A stretch of 64,000 nt of DNA from Stromatinia cepivora (lineage: Eukaryota; Ascomycota; Leotiomycetes; Helotiales; Sclerotiniaceae), in assembly GCA_014898415.1 (NCBI GenBank), contig RCTD01000004.1, positions 619,001 to 683,000 of the forward strand, read 5' to 3'. The notes under the pieces were generated by a model that saw only the letters and a program-made list of their open reading frames with translations, had not been told where the DNA came from and did no database searches. Below, one piece after another: positions 46,169 to 57,984 of the stretch; position 1 is the first letter of the stretch, and each line of letters starts with the position of its first letter. Made by a program: the position numbers and the translations under genes.

Positions 46169-48064
46169 ATTGAAACTTTTAACTGTAGAACAGATTCTTA
46201 CGTGCGGCAAAGCTTCAATGCGTGCTATTCAAAAAGAAGAAAAGATACAAGAATAGGTATCCAAGAACAAGGTTTCGAAGCTGCACAGCCCTTTATGCAA
46301 GAAATCTCAATGTTCTCAAGAAAATCTATAATTGTGGTTGATTTAACCGAGATTGCCAATGTCAAGAAAAATAGAACCAATGATCTCTCGAATGGAGTGA
46401 AGTGAATGGTATTGGATAATGAAACACCGCCTTTTAGAGTCTGATAGCGATAAGGTTCGAACTTTGGAGGACTTCTCGGAAAGTGCAATGCTATCAAGTT
46501 GACAAAGCAATTTGAATTATCAAAAATGTCTCTTGATCAAATAAAACAACGGTGAGTCGAAGATGTTGATGAAAGAGTTGAGAAGCCTTTGGCTATACTG
46601 AGTATCTGCAAGTATGCCGGGAGACCACTGTGCAATGCGATCCTTCCAAGCAGGATTAATGAAGCAGGCTAATGATGCCAACATCAGCTTTAGGCCCCCA
46701 AAATTCGAGCTCTCATACCTTATTCGAGGTTGCTTGCTTGCTCCAGAGGGATTGTGCCACTCCTTGAAGTTTAAGTTGCTATCCTATGTCAGTACTCCTA
46801 TCTTCTATTCATTCTCATATCAAGAGCTAATTGTTTGGACAGACCTCTGCATACACGAAGGAATTGATGATTAGGTCACAAATACGTCACTACTAAATCG
46901 GAAGGGTACACGACATTGATCCCTCCACATCTTACCAGCATGCCACCCTTCGAAAGCAGATCCCTACACTGGAGCTTAGTTGAGGTCAGGTCGTTGTTAG
47001 GACTCAACATGAGCCTAAATATATATGACACTACGATGGGCCAAAGCCTAGGAGGAGTCAGTCTTTATGTGTGAGGTACACGGTGGCCACATTCCGTTTT
47101 TGCCAACAGAGCATTGCGCAACAATTCCGATACAAACGAACTTGTCGATTCACGACTATTTGTCGTTTGCAGCCGAGATGAGTAAGGGGCACAACCAGCT
47201 TCACAACATTGGGGTGCTGCTCACCAGGTCTTCGGGCAGATGAGGCTTTGTGAATAGATATCTCACGGATAATGTGTCAAGACTGCGAAGCTTCATGTGA
47301 AGTTATGATAGATTTGCTCTTTCGACTGAAATCCAGAACTCATTAATAACAGTCGATGTTTGGAATGCCAACAGCGTTACACAGGGTGGGTACGCTGTAG
47401 GGTTTAGCGTGCGTATGCCGAAAGCCTATAATTCTGGAAAAAAGCCTTTCGCTCTGCTTTCTCCACCCATCGACACCTTTACGACCCGAAGCGCGATTAC
47501 CGAACTGTAGAGATAACAGAATCAACCTCCTGTGTGGATGGGAAGACACTGATAATGATGTGGATATCACGGCTATGCCCGGACTTCGGAAAATCCAAGC
47601 ATCATTTTTGCCCCTTAAAGGGTTAGAACCGGTGGCTGCTTTAAAGTTATGAGGACAAACAATCAGTTGCTATCAGATAAACGCCAGCATCGACGACACA
47701 AGCAGATGTTATCATATAGACTCAAACAACTGAAGAACCCGAGATTATGGAGTGAAGACATGCCCGTGGTAGTCAAAAGGTGATTAGATGTGGCGCGGAG
47801 AGGTAGTATTTTCCAGTGCTACTTTAACAATCTCCGCGGGACTGTTGCTTCATCAAAAACAAATGCTCGCGGCGGCGTTGAATAAAGTGAACCTTCGCCC
47901 TCCAATGTGAGTAAGTATATTTGATTTCCTATCATGGTGGTTCACGCCCTTCAGTCAGCACACTGACAAACCGGTAACCTTATCGGATTGCCGCGGGTAT
48001 AGTTAGGCTATACAAAGTCCCACCGAGTCGTGATACCCGTGATTCATCATAAGAACTGAGTCTA
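46169..48064. other. Intergenic
   Basis: No gene recognised on either strand; scattered short frames only. Holds the promoter of the F-box-like gene at the left and that of the PaiB-type gene at the right. Confidence 0.5.
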
Positions 48065-48082
48065 CACCCTTATATAAGGGTG
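48065..48082. promoter_or_regulatory. Palindromic TATA box
   Basis: CACCCTTATATAAGGGTG is a perfect 18-bp palindrome with TATATAA at its centre, 53 bases before the ATG of the PaiB-type gene. Position fits a core promoter TATA element; the palindromic flanks might bind a dimeric factor. Confidence 0.55.
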
Positions 48083-48135
48083 CAGAGTAATTACTCTATT
48101 CTTCATCGCAAGAAATCATAATTCTCATCAACACC

Positions 48136-48924
48136 ATGCATCTTTCCAATTGCAACGCCGAGAAGCGTCCAGAGGTCTTGCATGACTTCATCCGTCAGAA
48201 TCCCCTTGGTATCTCGACAACCGCAATTAAATCAGAGTCTTATCCATTTCTTCAAAATAGTCACATTTCTTGAATTATCGACACGGACTTCGATGGCAAT
48301 ACCAATGGGCTCGGTAGACTTCGCGGTCACATTGCAAGACAAAATCCTCAGGCAAAAGCCATCATCGAAAGCTGCAAAGCAGCATCTGATCCATCAGCAG
48401 CAAATGTCCTCGAGCACGACGTTCTTGTGTTATTCAATGGACCGGTTCATCACTATGTGACACCTAAATTCTATAAGCAAACCAAACCCGATACTGGAAA
48501 GGTAGTTCCTGCCCGGGATTACGAAGCTGTGGAGCTTTACGGTAAAGCGAAAGTCTACTACGATGCAAAGTCCACCGAATCAGGAGTTTTTCTTGCAAAG
48601 CAGATATCGAATCTATCTGACCATATGGAGACATCAATAATGGGATATGGCAAGACGCCTGAAACACATCCATGGAAAGTGACGGATGCACCAGAGCGGT
48701 ACATTGAATTACTCACGAAGTATATCATTGGCATGGAGATTGAGATTACCTCTATGGCGGGAAGGTTCAAGTGGAATCAAGAGAATCCTGTTAAAGACAG
48801 AGATGGTATCGTTGAAGGGTTCGGAAATCTAGATACACCTGATGGTGCGCTGCTTTCGGACAAGGTTAGAGATCACGCCGCCCTTTTTGATGCCAAAAAA
48901 GCTGCGAGAAAGTCGGAAATCTAG
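48136..48924 (+). pseudogene. PaiB/FMN-binding-type protein gene with one in-frame TGA
   Basis: From ATG 48136 the frame reads MHLSNCNAEKRPEVLHDFIR, then NPLGISTTAIKSESYPFLQNSHIS, meets TGA at 48271-48273 (codon 46), and continues without any other stop or frameshift for 216 residues to the natural TAG at 48924: LGRLRGHIAR, NPQAKAIIESCKA, VLVLFNGPVHHYVTPKFY, ETSIMGYGK, PWKVTDAPERYIELLTKYIIG, IEITSMAGRFKWNQE. These are the hallmarks of the PaiB family (FMN-binding split-barrel proteins, about 260 residues in fungi). Family members normally have Trp after HIP at this point, so TGA is a single G-to-A change from TGG; the neighbouring Ser for Pro and Ile for Val are also C-to-T or G-to-A. Splicing does not remove the stop without losing conserved residues. 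A TATA box and clean promoter remain. Either a very young pseudogene, readthrough, or a base-call error. Confidence 0.85.
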
Positions 48925-50898
48925 TTATCAGGGGAAGCTGAGAGGCAGAAGTGTGTGTAATAATTCTATGGTATCGTCTAAATGTGATACCAGTGTATTA
49001 TCTGACCATATATGAGCTGGAAACTCAGTTGTATAGTCAATTATATCCATGATAATTTTCAGTCTGCCACTTAAGAATGTCCCTTTTGTGTAGTTTGACC
49101 TGGTGATTTCACGTTGAGGTTGTCGGTCGTTAGGGGGACCACATTCATGGAAGGTTTTTCTTCAACTACTTCCTGCTTTTCACAGGTACTCAAATAACGA
49201 CCATATTTAAGTATGTTGCGCCGGAAGAAAAAGGAGCCTTTTGAGCAAGGATGAAGAGCTCCGAAAAAAGAGGCTTAGAAGTAAGCAAGTAGGTAATCTT
49301 GCTAAGGATATAAAATCTTCAGATGGAGAACTTTTGCAATCAAGATTGCGACCATAGAATGATTTAACGCGAACGCTACTGCTTAATAATGGCTAGCATA
49401 TCCCCGAAAACCGGAATTTGACAATGGAGAATCAACACAAAGAACAATAGGGGAGAAATTGTAGTGGTGGTCATGCTTTTCCAGCAGCGTGCTGGATGAA
49501 GTCTATACTGAGTCTTCAGTTTCAGTAACTAATCTCTCAGGTAACAGGTAGAGTATCCCGGCCAACATGAAGGATCATATCTTGACCTCGACATGGCTCC
49601 CGGCTAATTCTAGGCATTCTCGGCATTGAAATAAATGATAATATAATCTAGTTGACCAAAATAATAGCATGTGGTCCAATGATTATATCTTGACGGCATC
49701 ATAGTATCATGGCATCAAAAGTAACAGATGACAAAACTGGGGATGGATTCAATAGTGTGGAGTTTCCAAGAACGAGTTAATTGTCTAGAGGAACATCCGT
49801 TCAGTCCAATCACCAGGATGGTCATCCATGAGCAGGCCGATCAGTGCTTACGTACAAGTAATAAAACGGATAATATAGCAGACTAATGTAAGATGTAAGC
49901 AGCCCAACCCAAAGTCACACCACAACCCTCCCAAAACATGTCTCTGACCCGGAAATTACACAATCGATGGCTTGAAATCCTCTGGATCTATAATATATCA
50001 ATCTATATCAGTCAATACCATCCGCGATCAACAAAACTCGTGGCCTCTCTTGAGCTTGTCCACGCAAGGGGTCAATTTGACATATGAGGTTGCTTGGCAC
50101 AACGGCTATACATGCAGATGAGAGAGTGTGAAATGTCAAAAATAATCTATACTATGAAGATTGATGCGAACCGATCTAATGCTTGTGCATAATGTGTATG
50201 TATGCAAATGTGCATAGCCGTCGTACCTGTAGACTGGAGTGCAGGCTTTTGGTAATGACGGCATCGTGAGATTTGATTTTGTACTTTGATTGTGCATTAT
50301 TTTTTTACACGATGCTGCTTTGCAGATTATTCGAAGTATCGCCTTTGTAATGATATCTGTTGTATCTTTGGTTCTCGTCTATTGCTTCCAGTAAGCTCTG
50401 CTGCCGATACTGTCACAGGTATATTTGTCACATTAACGCGGAAATTTCTCATTATTGGCACCAAACATTTGATTATCTAGATAAAGTTCAATATTAAGTA
50501 GATATACGACAATGGCAACTCTTTTCTCCAAGCTCCAATGCCCACAAGAAATCCAACCAAGTAAAATACAACCCAGTACACCCAATCAATACCAATACAT
50601 CTGAAGCCGAGCACGAACGTTGGCATTTCCTCCTGTATCTTTTGTATTTTTGTAATCCCCTCCTCTATTTTTTCAATAGTAAATAAATATAAATATGCCA
50701 GTCAACCAAAACAAGGTTGGTAATAATGAAAGTGAATGCATTTGAACGAAATATCCCCAGCCTTATTTTTCATCTACAACTCCCGTACCATCTTGCCAAA
50801 AAAACGAATTAACAATATTTGCTGACCCCTCCAGCACGCGTTCTCAAAGCTACAAGTATTGAAACATCTTTTGATTAACATCTTCTTTCACACCGATA
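48925..50898. other. Intergenic
   Basis: No gene recognised in almost 2 kb; it contains the 3' side of the C2H2 gene at the right. Confidence 0.5.
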
Positions 50899-52080
50899 TT
50901 AAAAACCACTCAATCTCGTCCTCATAGGCAGCGACTTTGCTTCCGAGCCTTCAGGCTTACGACTCTTTTTGCTCAAGGACTCAAACACTCCATCCGCATC
51001 TGGATGATATTGAGTTCGAGCAGCCTTCCTATTTTTCTTTCTGTGGAGAGCGATGTGGGATTTCAAGTTATCTGTGCGTCCGAATTTCTTATCACAGAAG
51101 GGACATTTGTGTTTGGGAGCAAGTTGGTTGTGTGTCTGTTCATGTCGTTTGAGATGTTCCTGTCGTTGAAACTTCCTGTTGCATCCAGGATGGTTGCATG
51201 GCAGTTTGGCACTGTTTTCTACTCGTATGGGCACTGTGGGTTCTCGCTTTATCTTTCTGCGAGCTGTCGCTTTTGTTGGTGTGGCTGCTTGAATTCTTTG
51301 CAGAGCAGCTGTGCTTTGAGGCGAGCCGAAGTATGGCCTTCGTAGATGTTGCTGTCGTATTGGAGAGATCGAATCGTGTCTGAGGTCCTGGTAATTTGAC
51401 GGAGGAGCCAGATATCCTGTAGTGGAAGTCCCTGCAGGAGAATTGTTGTACGATCTCTGGGCATTGAAATCCGATGAAGGTGTTCCAAACTTGATAGGGG
51501 TGAGAGGACCTATTGGAGATGACTGGAAATCGGCAAATGTGTCGATTAATGTCGTTTGTGTCGGGTCCACAAAGTCCATGGCTGCCGATAATTCGGATGT
51601 CGAAGTTGGCGAATACAAATCATCCATCAGAGATGGCATATCACTCGAAGGACATTGTGAATCAAACGACCCGAAGGCAGTAGGTGCGTAGCCTTGAAAG
51701 CTGTTGTTGAAGTTGAGTATGGGGTTTGCTTCGGTCAATACCTTCCCGTCATCAACACCAAAGAACATGTTGGATTCTTGGAAGCTTGTCAACATGTCTT
51801 GTGTCATTGCTGACATATCACAGAAAGGATTGCCATTTGTATTCCCGTATCGCTCTGGTAGACCATTGTGGCTATGGAAAGACAGATCCTCCATCTTGAC
51901 AGTCTCGTCAAAAGACGTACGTCGAGTGATGGAACTCGCGGGCGTGCCAGCCTGAAGCTGTAAAGAAGTGTCCCAAGATGAGTTTACCGACTCCGTGTAA
52001 GAATCACTCGCTGATGGGGTGAGTGTACTTGTGGGTGGATTGACTGAATAGGAATCTTTCCTGTTCTCGTACACCAGCAT
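50899..52080 (-). CDS. C2H2 zinc-finger transcription factor, two fingers (BrlA-like)
   Basis: Single exon, 393 residues. Two adjacent fingers lie near the C-terminus: residues 295-317, C-X4-C-X12-H-X3-H (CNHPGC...HEQTH), and 326-346, C-X2-C-X12-H-X3-H (CPFC...HIALH), followed by a basic tail RKKNRKAARTQYHP. The first 280 residues are Ser/Thr/Pro/Asp-rich and likely an activation region. Fingers of the type RKFQRQEHLKRH and KKFGRTDNLKSH followed by a basic segment and TQYHP are seen in ascomycete regulators annotated as BrlA-like conidiation factors; orthology with Aspergillus BrlA is not shown by this alone. The ATG at 52080 is the first in frame. An intergenic region of nearly 3 kb without a gene lies upstream, which would suit a developmentally regulated promoter. 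Nuclear location inferred. Confidence 0.85.
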   Translation of the reverse strand: MLVYENRKDSYSVNPPTSTLTPSASDSYTESVNSSWDTSLQLQAGTPASSITRRTSFDETVKMEDLSFHSHNGLPERYGNTNGNPFCDMSAMTQDMLTSFQESNMFFGVDDGKVLTEANPILNFNNSFQGYAPTAFGSFDSQCPSSDMPSLMDDLYSPTSTSELSAAMDFVDPTQTTLIDTFADFQSSPIGPLTPIKFGTPSSDFNAQRSYNNSPAGTSTTGYLAPPSNYQDLRHDSISPIRQQHLRRPYFGSPQSTAALQRIQAATPTKATARRKIKREPTVPIRVENSAKLPCNHPGCNRKFQRQEHLKRHEQTHNQLAPKHKCPFCDKKFGRTDNLKSHIALHRKKNRKAARTQYHPDADGVFESLSKKSRKPEGSEAKSLPMRTRLSGF

Positions 52081-55006
52081 GGTTATGCGGGAGTGGTTAG
52101 TGATATCGTGAAGCGAAAACTAGATGGCGTTAGTTTACCATGCATATTCTTAGGTCTGTTGCACTGAGAACTTACGATATTTTAGGTGCTCTGCACTGTA
52201 TATGTATAGTTCAAAACACTATAGGTTGTCAGTGAGTCGATGAGCTTCGATGAATGGCAGCGTAGCCAGGAAGGCTCATGCTTCCATTTATGAATGAAGA
52301 TGTGAATGTCGACACCATTGATGCCATGAAAATCGGCACCATAACCAATATTATTACTCCAGAAGGGATATAGCTAGACAGAACTTACAGACTATTTGCG
52401 GTTGTCAAGACAAATTTAAGTCGCGTTTTGAGTCGCGTATTCTTGAACGACTGTAGTGCGGGACACGCAAGGCCCGTGGGAATATGAATAACGAGATCAA
52501 TTAGGGAACAATTAGACCCTTTCTGAAGATCGAATGACTGGATCTTGCTAATTAGGGGATAAGTAGTGTTCAGAGACGCGCCGTTGTACCAAGAAACACC
52601 CACTGAATATCTACCAATTCTGTGAGTTTTGACAGTAAGGGAATCAAGGAGCTTGTTCGACTTCCGGAGACGTATAAAAAACAGTATAGTACAAGTAGAA
52701 CTTCTGAGACGAGCTATTGTTCAGTGTTAATCGTATGGTACCTTGCAGAAAAGCTTCCAAATCCCTTGGAGGGGGGGCCAGTCTCTCCCTCTTTAATGAA
52801 CCCTCGCCTCACGAAAGCCGAATCCTGCATGTCAAATGATGGCGAAGAAGTCCTCGAGTAGGTTGGATCAACACTAGTCTGTCGAATTCTGGATTGTGGG
52901 GTTTAGTTTATTGGCGAAAGACCAAGAAAGTTAGTAGTGGGTTTGGGTCTCACTAATTGCGTGCATATGTATCTGATAGAGCAGGGATCGAACGCCTTTC
53001 ACAGACAGAAAGCGAAGAATTATGCAGGTCCTTCCTCCACATCACACCCGGAACTCACTGGACAGCTGTCAAATCATCCATAGATTTGCACAAGGTTGCC
53101 TCCCTGGGTGCAGATCTACGATCCTGCATAAATCTCACATTCCTCGAACGGTCTATCATAAGCCATCTATGAATGCTCATTACGAGGTTGAGTTTTTCAC
53201 GAAGAATGAGACGATGGCTCTGGAATGCTCAACATTATGACGGCTCTCAATATCAATCATCGTGTTAACGACGTTGAGATGGGTCGAAGGTGCAGAGACA
53301 TCGGATCATTGTTAAAGGTTGTGTTTGATTGCTTTGACTGCCACTGGCGTTTTCAGTCAACCTTGGAAGGTCTCGAGTGATTGTTCAATTGAGACCCTTG
53401 GAACTCGATAGGTACTATCTCAACAAAATACTTTGTTCCAAAAAGTATCTAATGATTGGTCACACAGAGATTCACGAGTCTTCATGCCAATCAAGTGATT
53501 GTGACACAGCAGCCAGTTTCGCTTACTGCTGCCAATAAATGGAAAAAGCTGAAATAGCCATTACTTGTATAAAATCAGTTATCAGTTACTCCGATAACAC
53601 ACTTTCCCTGATATGGAATAAGGTTGTGGGTGTATGATTGGATGGACTATAAATGTGGATTAATAAGTTGGAAATTTCAATCCATTTTACTGATTCTGTC
53701 ACCCGGAAATAGGAAATAGCAAATAAGCTTATTCCAGAATAGGGAAAGTGGGCAAAGCTTTTATTATATTAACTGGAAGAAAGGACAAAAAGAATATCAT
53801 TTTATGATAGAATATTTCATATTTCACCAATGATCAATGATCCAATCGTCGCGAAGATTGTAAAATTTGACCAATCGAAATTTGGAATTTTAATATAGTT
53901 CTAACAAAACACGAACTCTTTCAGAGTTACACAGAATTCCTGTCGGTATATATTCGGTCGGCCTCCAGCAACTGGTTCCTTTCGGTACGAAGATATGTGG
54001 AAGATACAGTTAGACTACAAGAGAACGAAAGTTGTGTACGCGTAGGTTGAGGTTGAGCCGGATATGAATACTTCATTTGGCCTAAAACTTTATCAGGTCG
54101 GCCCTTGACCATTGAAAAGAAGAAAAAAAGAAAGAAAAAAAAAAAAAAAAAAAAAAGTCATAAATGATATCATCCGTATACGGATTGAGTATTTTGGGAA
54201 CTTTCCCAATTTCTCTTGCTGCATGTTGACAGGAAATGATGGTTGATGGTGATGAGATATGCAAGTAGTACCTGGGTACTGGTTAGCATATGATACATGA
54301 TACTTGGCAGGGTATCTTCTAAGGTTACCGGGCCCTAATCTGATATCGGATGAGCGGTAATGATGCGCTGGCTTCCAGCTTGGTCAGGGCAATACTATGA
54401 CAAACGAAACGCCCCTAATTCTAGCTAGATTTCTGTTTCTTTTTTTTTTTTCATCGCAATTATCGGGAAGACCTGAAAATTGTTTTCCGTATATCTCCAT
54501 GCTTGTCACCATTCATTTAATCAGCTTTATTACTTGTCAGGCGGTAATTGAAATCGCTTCCCAGATTAACTTATTTGCATCCCCTATTCCGGTCAGAACC
54601 AGCCACATGTTCGTCTCTGCAGTAGTCCAACTTCTACGTGATATGTCGCGCATTTTCATCACTATCGTCGATTTCAATATTGCTAAGAGGTCTCACGAAC
54701 TCTTTAGGGTAAATAGATTTTGACAAGTAAAATTCCACATATCATACTCAAATATTTCAAGTTTTTCGGCATGTTGTGCGGGATTATCAATCACTATTGC
54801 GAAGGTGTCGAGATCTTTTGTGCAAACTTACGCACGATCGAATCCGTTGATTTGGTTCCATCAGCCAACCAATTTGAGCACGGCTTACTGCGGCACCTTG
54901 TGGTTAAGAGCGTTAGTTGTTAACTCGCGTTTTCTTATTGCTCTGGACTCTTCCCGTATGGATGCCAGAGAGAGTTACCTGTATACTTGGTGAGCCCTAG
55001 CGCCAG
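52081..55006. other. Long intergenic stretch, promoter side of the C2H2 gene
   Basis: No gene recognised. Contains a 22-base poly-A-type run near 54130-54157 and a poly-T run near 54440. Short frames here have no recognisable protein features. Confidence 0.5.
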
Positions 55007-55008
55007 TA

Positions 55009-55548
55009 CAGACCAGGACACGTAAACATAGCAAATTTATTTGATTTTTATTTAAAATTTTTAAATGGTTTATGAAATAATTCTTTATTATACTTTTAGA
55101 TAGTCTTGAGTGAGAAGTTCAAATATATAATAATATAAATTATTCGGTTAGTAGTTAATTTATCATCGAATTTATAATAAAAAAGAAGCGATAACTCTGT
55201 TTTAAGATTATTATTTGATTTATTATATAATATTAATTGATCTTTTAATAATTATTTAATATCATTTAATATATATCGATATATCGGATAGAATAATATT
55301 TAAAAGAGAGAGGCACGTGATGATGATTTTCATGATTTTTGATTATATAAACAATAACTCGATTTTCAAAAACTTTTTTTTTTCCTTTTATAAATTAAAA
55401 AAAAAATACCTCTCGATAAACTTTCAAAACTAGAATATTAATTTAGAATCAGCTTAAGAAAGCTCTATTTAATGATATAAAAAAAGGTAAGTTTATCGAA
55501 AATTTCAAAAATTAAATAAAGTTTGATGTGTTTGGTTGTCCTCGTCTG
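55009..55548. mobile_element. TA-flanked MITE, 540 bp
   Basis: Ends CAGACCAGGACA (left) and CAGACGAGGACA (right, opposite strand), 11 of 12, each bordered by TA (55007-55008, 55549-55550). The interior is very AT-rich, without coding frames. A CAG start with a TA target fits pogo/Tc1-mariner-type elements. The AT-richness changes abruptly at both ends. Confidence 0.65.
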
Positions 55549-55550
55549 TA

Positions 55551-56207
55551 GCACATTCAAGGGACAATACATGCTCAAACGGAAGGAAACTATATTCTAA
55601 TCCCCTACCTCTTTCTCCAGTAGGATGAAGCCGATTTGTTATGGATAGTAGCTCATGGAGAAGTCCGCCACATGCAATTGACGACTAATCCACGTTGAGG
55701 ACCCCTACGAAAGGTTGTGTAATCCGTGGTTACATGTAAATTTGTCTGCCCGGCTTTCATATTACATCCAACCACCGCATCTTCAAAGGCAACCATCCGC
55801 AACACACTCGGTCCCATTCCTTGTCAATTCTCGTAGAATTCCCGGACGACGTCGTTGGGACTGCTGATATGGGTTTCCTCCTCGTACGACCGAAATATGT
55901 GTAAAATGTCCGGGGAAACCATTCCACTCTCGTAGAGTAGAGTTACATTGACTGTGAAGAACCATTCGAACGTGTAGAACAGCCATGGCTGACTCAATTT
56001 CTTAACTGTAAAAGAGAGTAGAAGGATTGTGAAAGCATGCCCTCACATCTTCCTCATCCGCTTGAAGCCTCCATTCGAACATCTTTCTCATCCTCCCGAA
56101 AAATCTACTAAAAATTTCTCAGCCGCAAACCTGTTGACAAATTTCAAAGCAAAGTATCGTAATTCAACCTGCTACCTCCTATAGGTGAATATCCAATCAT
56201 ACTCAAA
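55551..56207. other. Intergenic
   Basis: No gene recognised before the small cysteine-containing ORF. Confidence 0.5.
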
Positions 56208-56381
56208 ATGTGTCATACATGGACCGAAGTTTGCTACAGATGCAAGAAACCCACTAGAAAGACAGATGTTAGTCTTTGTCTATTGGCAATAAAGCCGGAG
56301 TATAAGATGGAACATTCAGAGATCGCGGGACCAGAAGTATTATGCGCATTACATAGAAACACTGCTGGTAGTATGACCTAA
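56208..56381 (+). CDS. Possible small cysteine-containing protein, 57 aa
   Basis: ATG in good context (CAAAATG) opens MCHTWTEVCYRCKKPTRKTD and the frame closes with TAA after 57 codons. Cysteines at 2, 9, 12, 24 and 46 include one CxxC, which could bind zinc. Basic residues cluster after CxxC. No signal peptide. I do not recognise a family; fungal genomes hold many short proteins starting MC..W with a CxxC, but chance is a real alternative at this length. Confidence 0.4.
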   Translation: MCHTWTEVCYRCKKPTRKTDVSLCLLAIKPEYKMEHSEIAGPEVLCALHRNTAGSMT

Positions 56382-56639
56382 AGTTTGTTCGTAAGTCATC
56401 TCATAAGGAAGTCACGCAACGTGTAAAAACCAACTAAATATTGAAAAATAGTGATTGAGCAACCAAGGCAATTGGCACTTACCAAGCCTTGTAAGTACAT
56501 CCTCATTTCACATTTAGCCGGGAAAACGAGATCCCGCATCGACGTCTGTCGACTCGATCCGCCGCCTTGCCACCAATTACCAAGTTCCCTTGTTCATGCC
56601 AATCAATCATATCACACAACAACTTATGACTTTCGACAG

Positions 56640-56662
56640 AGGCCTAACAGGCTGTTAGGCCT
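56640..56662. repeat. Perfect 11-bp hairpin with 1-base spacer
   Basis: AGGCCTAACAG, G, CTGTTAGGCCT, followed by TTTT. No gene ends clearly here, so a terminator role is not supported; it may mark the edge of the AT-rich stretch that follows. Confidence 0.7.
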
Positions 56663-57448
56663 TTTGGAATTATATAATTGTAATGTAAAGCAAAATTTTG
56701 ACAATATTATATATTCTAGCTTGCATTATATAATGCTAAAATCACGCTAAAATTTTATTTATAGACTGAAATTATATTTTAAATTTTTTTTTTTTTTAAT
56801 AATCAATAATTTCTTTAATTAATCTTTTAAATTCTGAATAATTTGTGACATTGACAGGGGTGTCAAAAAATAAGATTAATCAAAAAAATCCGAGGCTTTT
56901 GATTGGTCAATCCAGATCACGTGCGTAATGTAATATATAATCTAGCTAAAAGCGTTATATTATGCTTTATTATATTCTAACCAGCTGACCTTGTCCAGGG
57001 ATTCGGACTTGCAACCTCTCGCTACCACGACTGCTTTTTTAGTGTGGCACAGCATACTCCATTCCTGGCACCAGGCTAAGGGTGCAGATGTGGGGAACTA
57101 AACACAAAACTGACCTCTGGCGTGTTGGCTTCGGGTGTAACCTTTTATATATGCGCAACAAGTCAACTTAGTTACCCTAGTTCCGACCACCCATTTACAC
57201 CAAAAACCACGATTTTCACTTATTAATAACTTTACAACGAATTAATACAATTAAATAGAATTTTGAATATAGATTCTTTATATAGATATTAGTCGATTCT
57301 GAAAATTTTATAATTTTAAAATTTTTTATTATTAATGTCGGGACAACTGTATACGGGGAAGTGAAGCTTATCAATAAACGTATTCTACTCTTATGGTTAA
57401 CACGTTTTGATTTGCCTAAAGAGCTAGAATCTATGGAATGTGAAAAGC
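56663..57448. other. AT-rich stretch and tRNA-like fragments
   Basis: No protein gene. On the minus strand, 57009-56999 reads AGTCCGAATCC, close to a pol III B box (GGTTCGANTCC), and 56988-56976 reads TCAGCTGGTTAGA, identical to a common tRNA D-arm (A box) stretch. Their order is reversed relative to a tRNA, so this is not a functional tRNA; a rearranged tRNA-derived SINE is possible. Confidence 0.35.
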
Positions 57449-57450
57449 TA

Positions 57451-57886
57451 CGGAGGTTGATGGGGTAAGTATTGTAAGACACACCAAAAAATGAGCGTGC
57501 TTGGTTCCACAGACAGGGGCTTTGACCAATAATATCATTACGCTGATTGAAAATTTGTATGGTGAAATCTAAATGATTAAAGTATTGTAAATTCTCAATT
57601 ATTTATTCAAAATCATTCAAAATCATTCAAAATCATTAATTTTTTATTCAAAAATCCATTCTAAAATTATTAAAAAAGGTTATACAAACTTTAAAAACTT
57701 CAAAATCATCAAATTGTTGAGATTTTATTGAAATCTTCGAAATACAATCAAGATTTTCAAAATTCGAAATTTGAAAGGAGAACAGCTCAATATCTATTCA
57801 AATTGTTTAAAGCAGCATCAAAAGACAGGAAAAACAGCGATATGTGAGTAAAAAATGTCTTACAATACTTACCCCATCAACCTCCG
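57451..57886. mobile_element. TA-flanked MITE, 436 bp, perfect 31-bp inverted repeats
   Basis: The left end (57451-57481) and right end (57856-57886) are exact reverse complements over 31 bp, starting CGGAGGTTGATGGGGTAAGT; both are bordered by TA (57449-57450 and 57887-57888). The interior is AT-rich and non-coding, with CAAAATCATT repeated near 57609-57640. Perfect ends in a RIP-prone neighbourhood suggest a recent insertion. Superfamily inferred as Tc1/mariner from the TA target. Confidence 0.85.
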
Positions 57887-57888
57887 TA

Positions 57889-57984
57889 TATAATGGTGCG
57901 TGCCGAGGCACTAGTGCGAGCACTAGTGGGCACGTGATCCTTACCATCCTTACTATGCACGTGATTCATATTCCGATAATTAAA
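57889..57984. other. Short spacer with GCACTAGTG repeats
   Basis: GGCACTAGTGCGAGCACTAGTGGGCACGTGAT: closely spaced palindromic CACTAGTG motifs and two CACGTGAT motifs between the MITE and the foldback. Confidence 0.6.
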
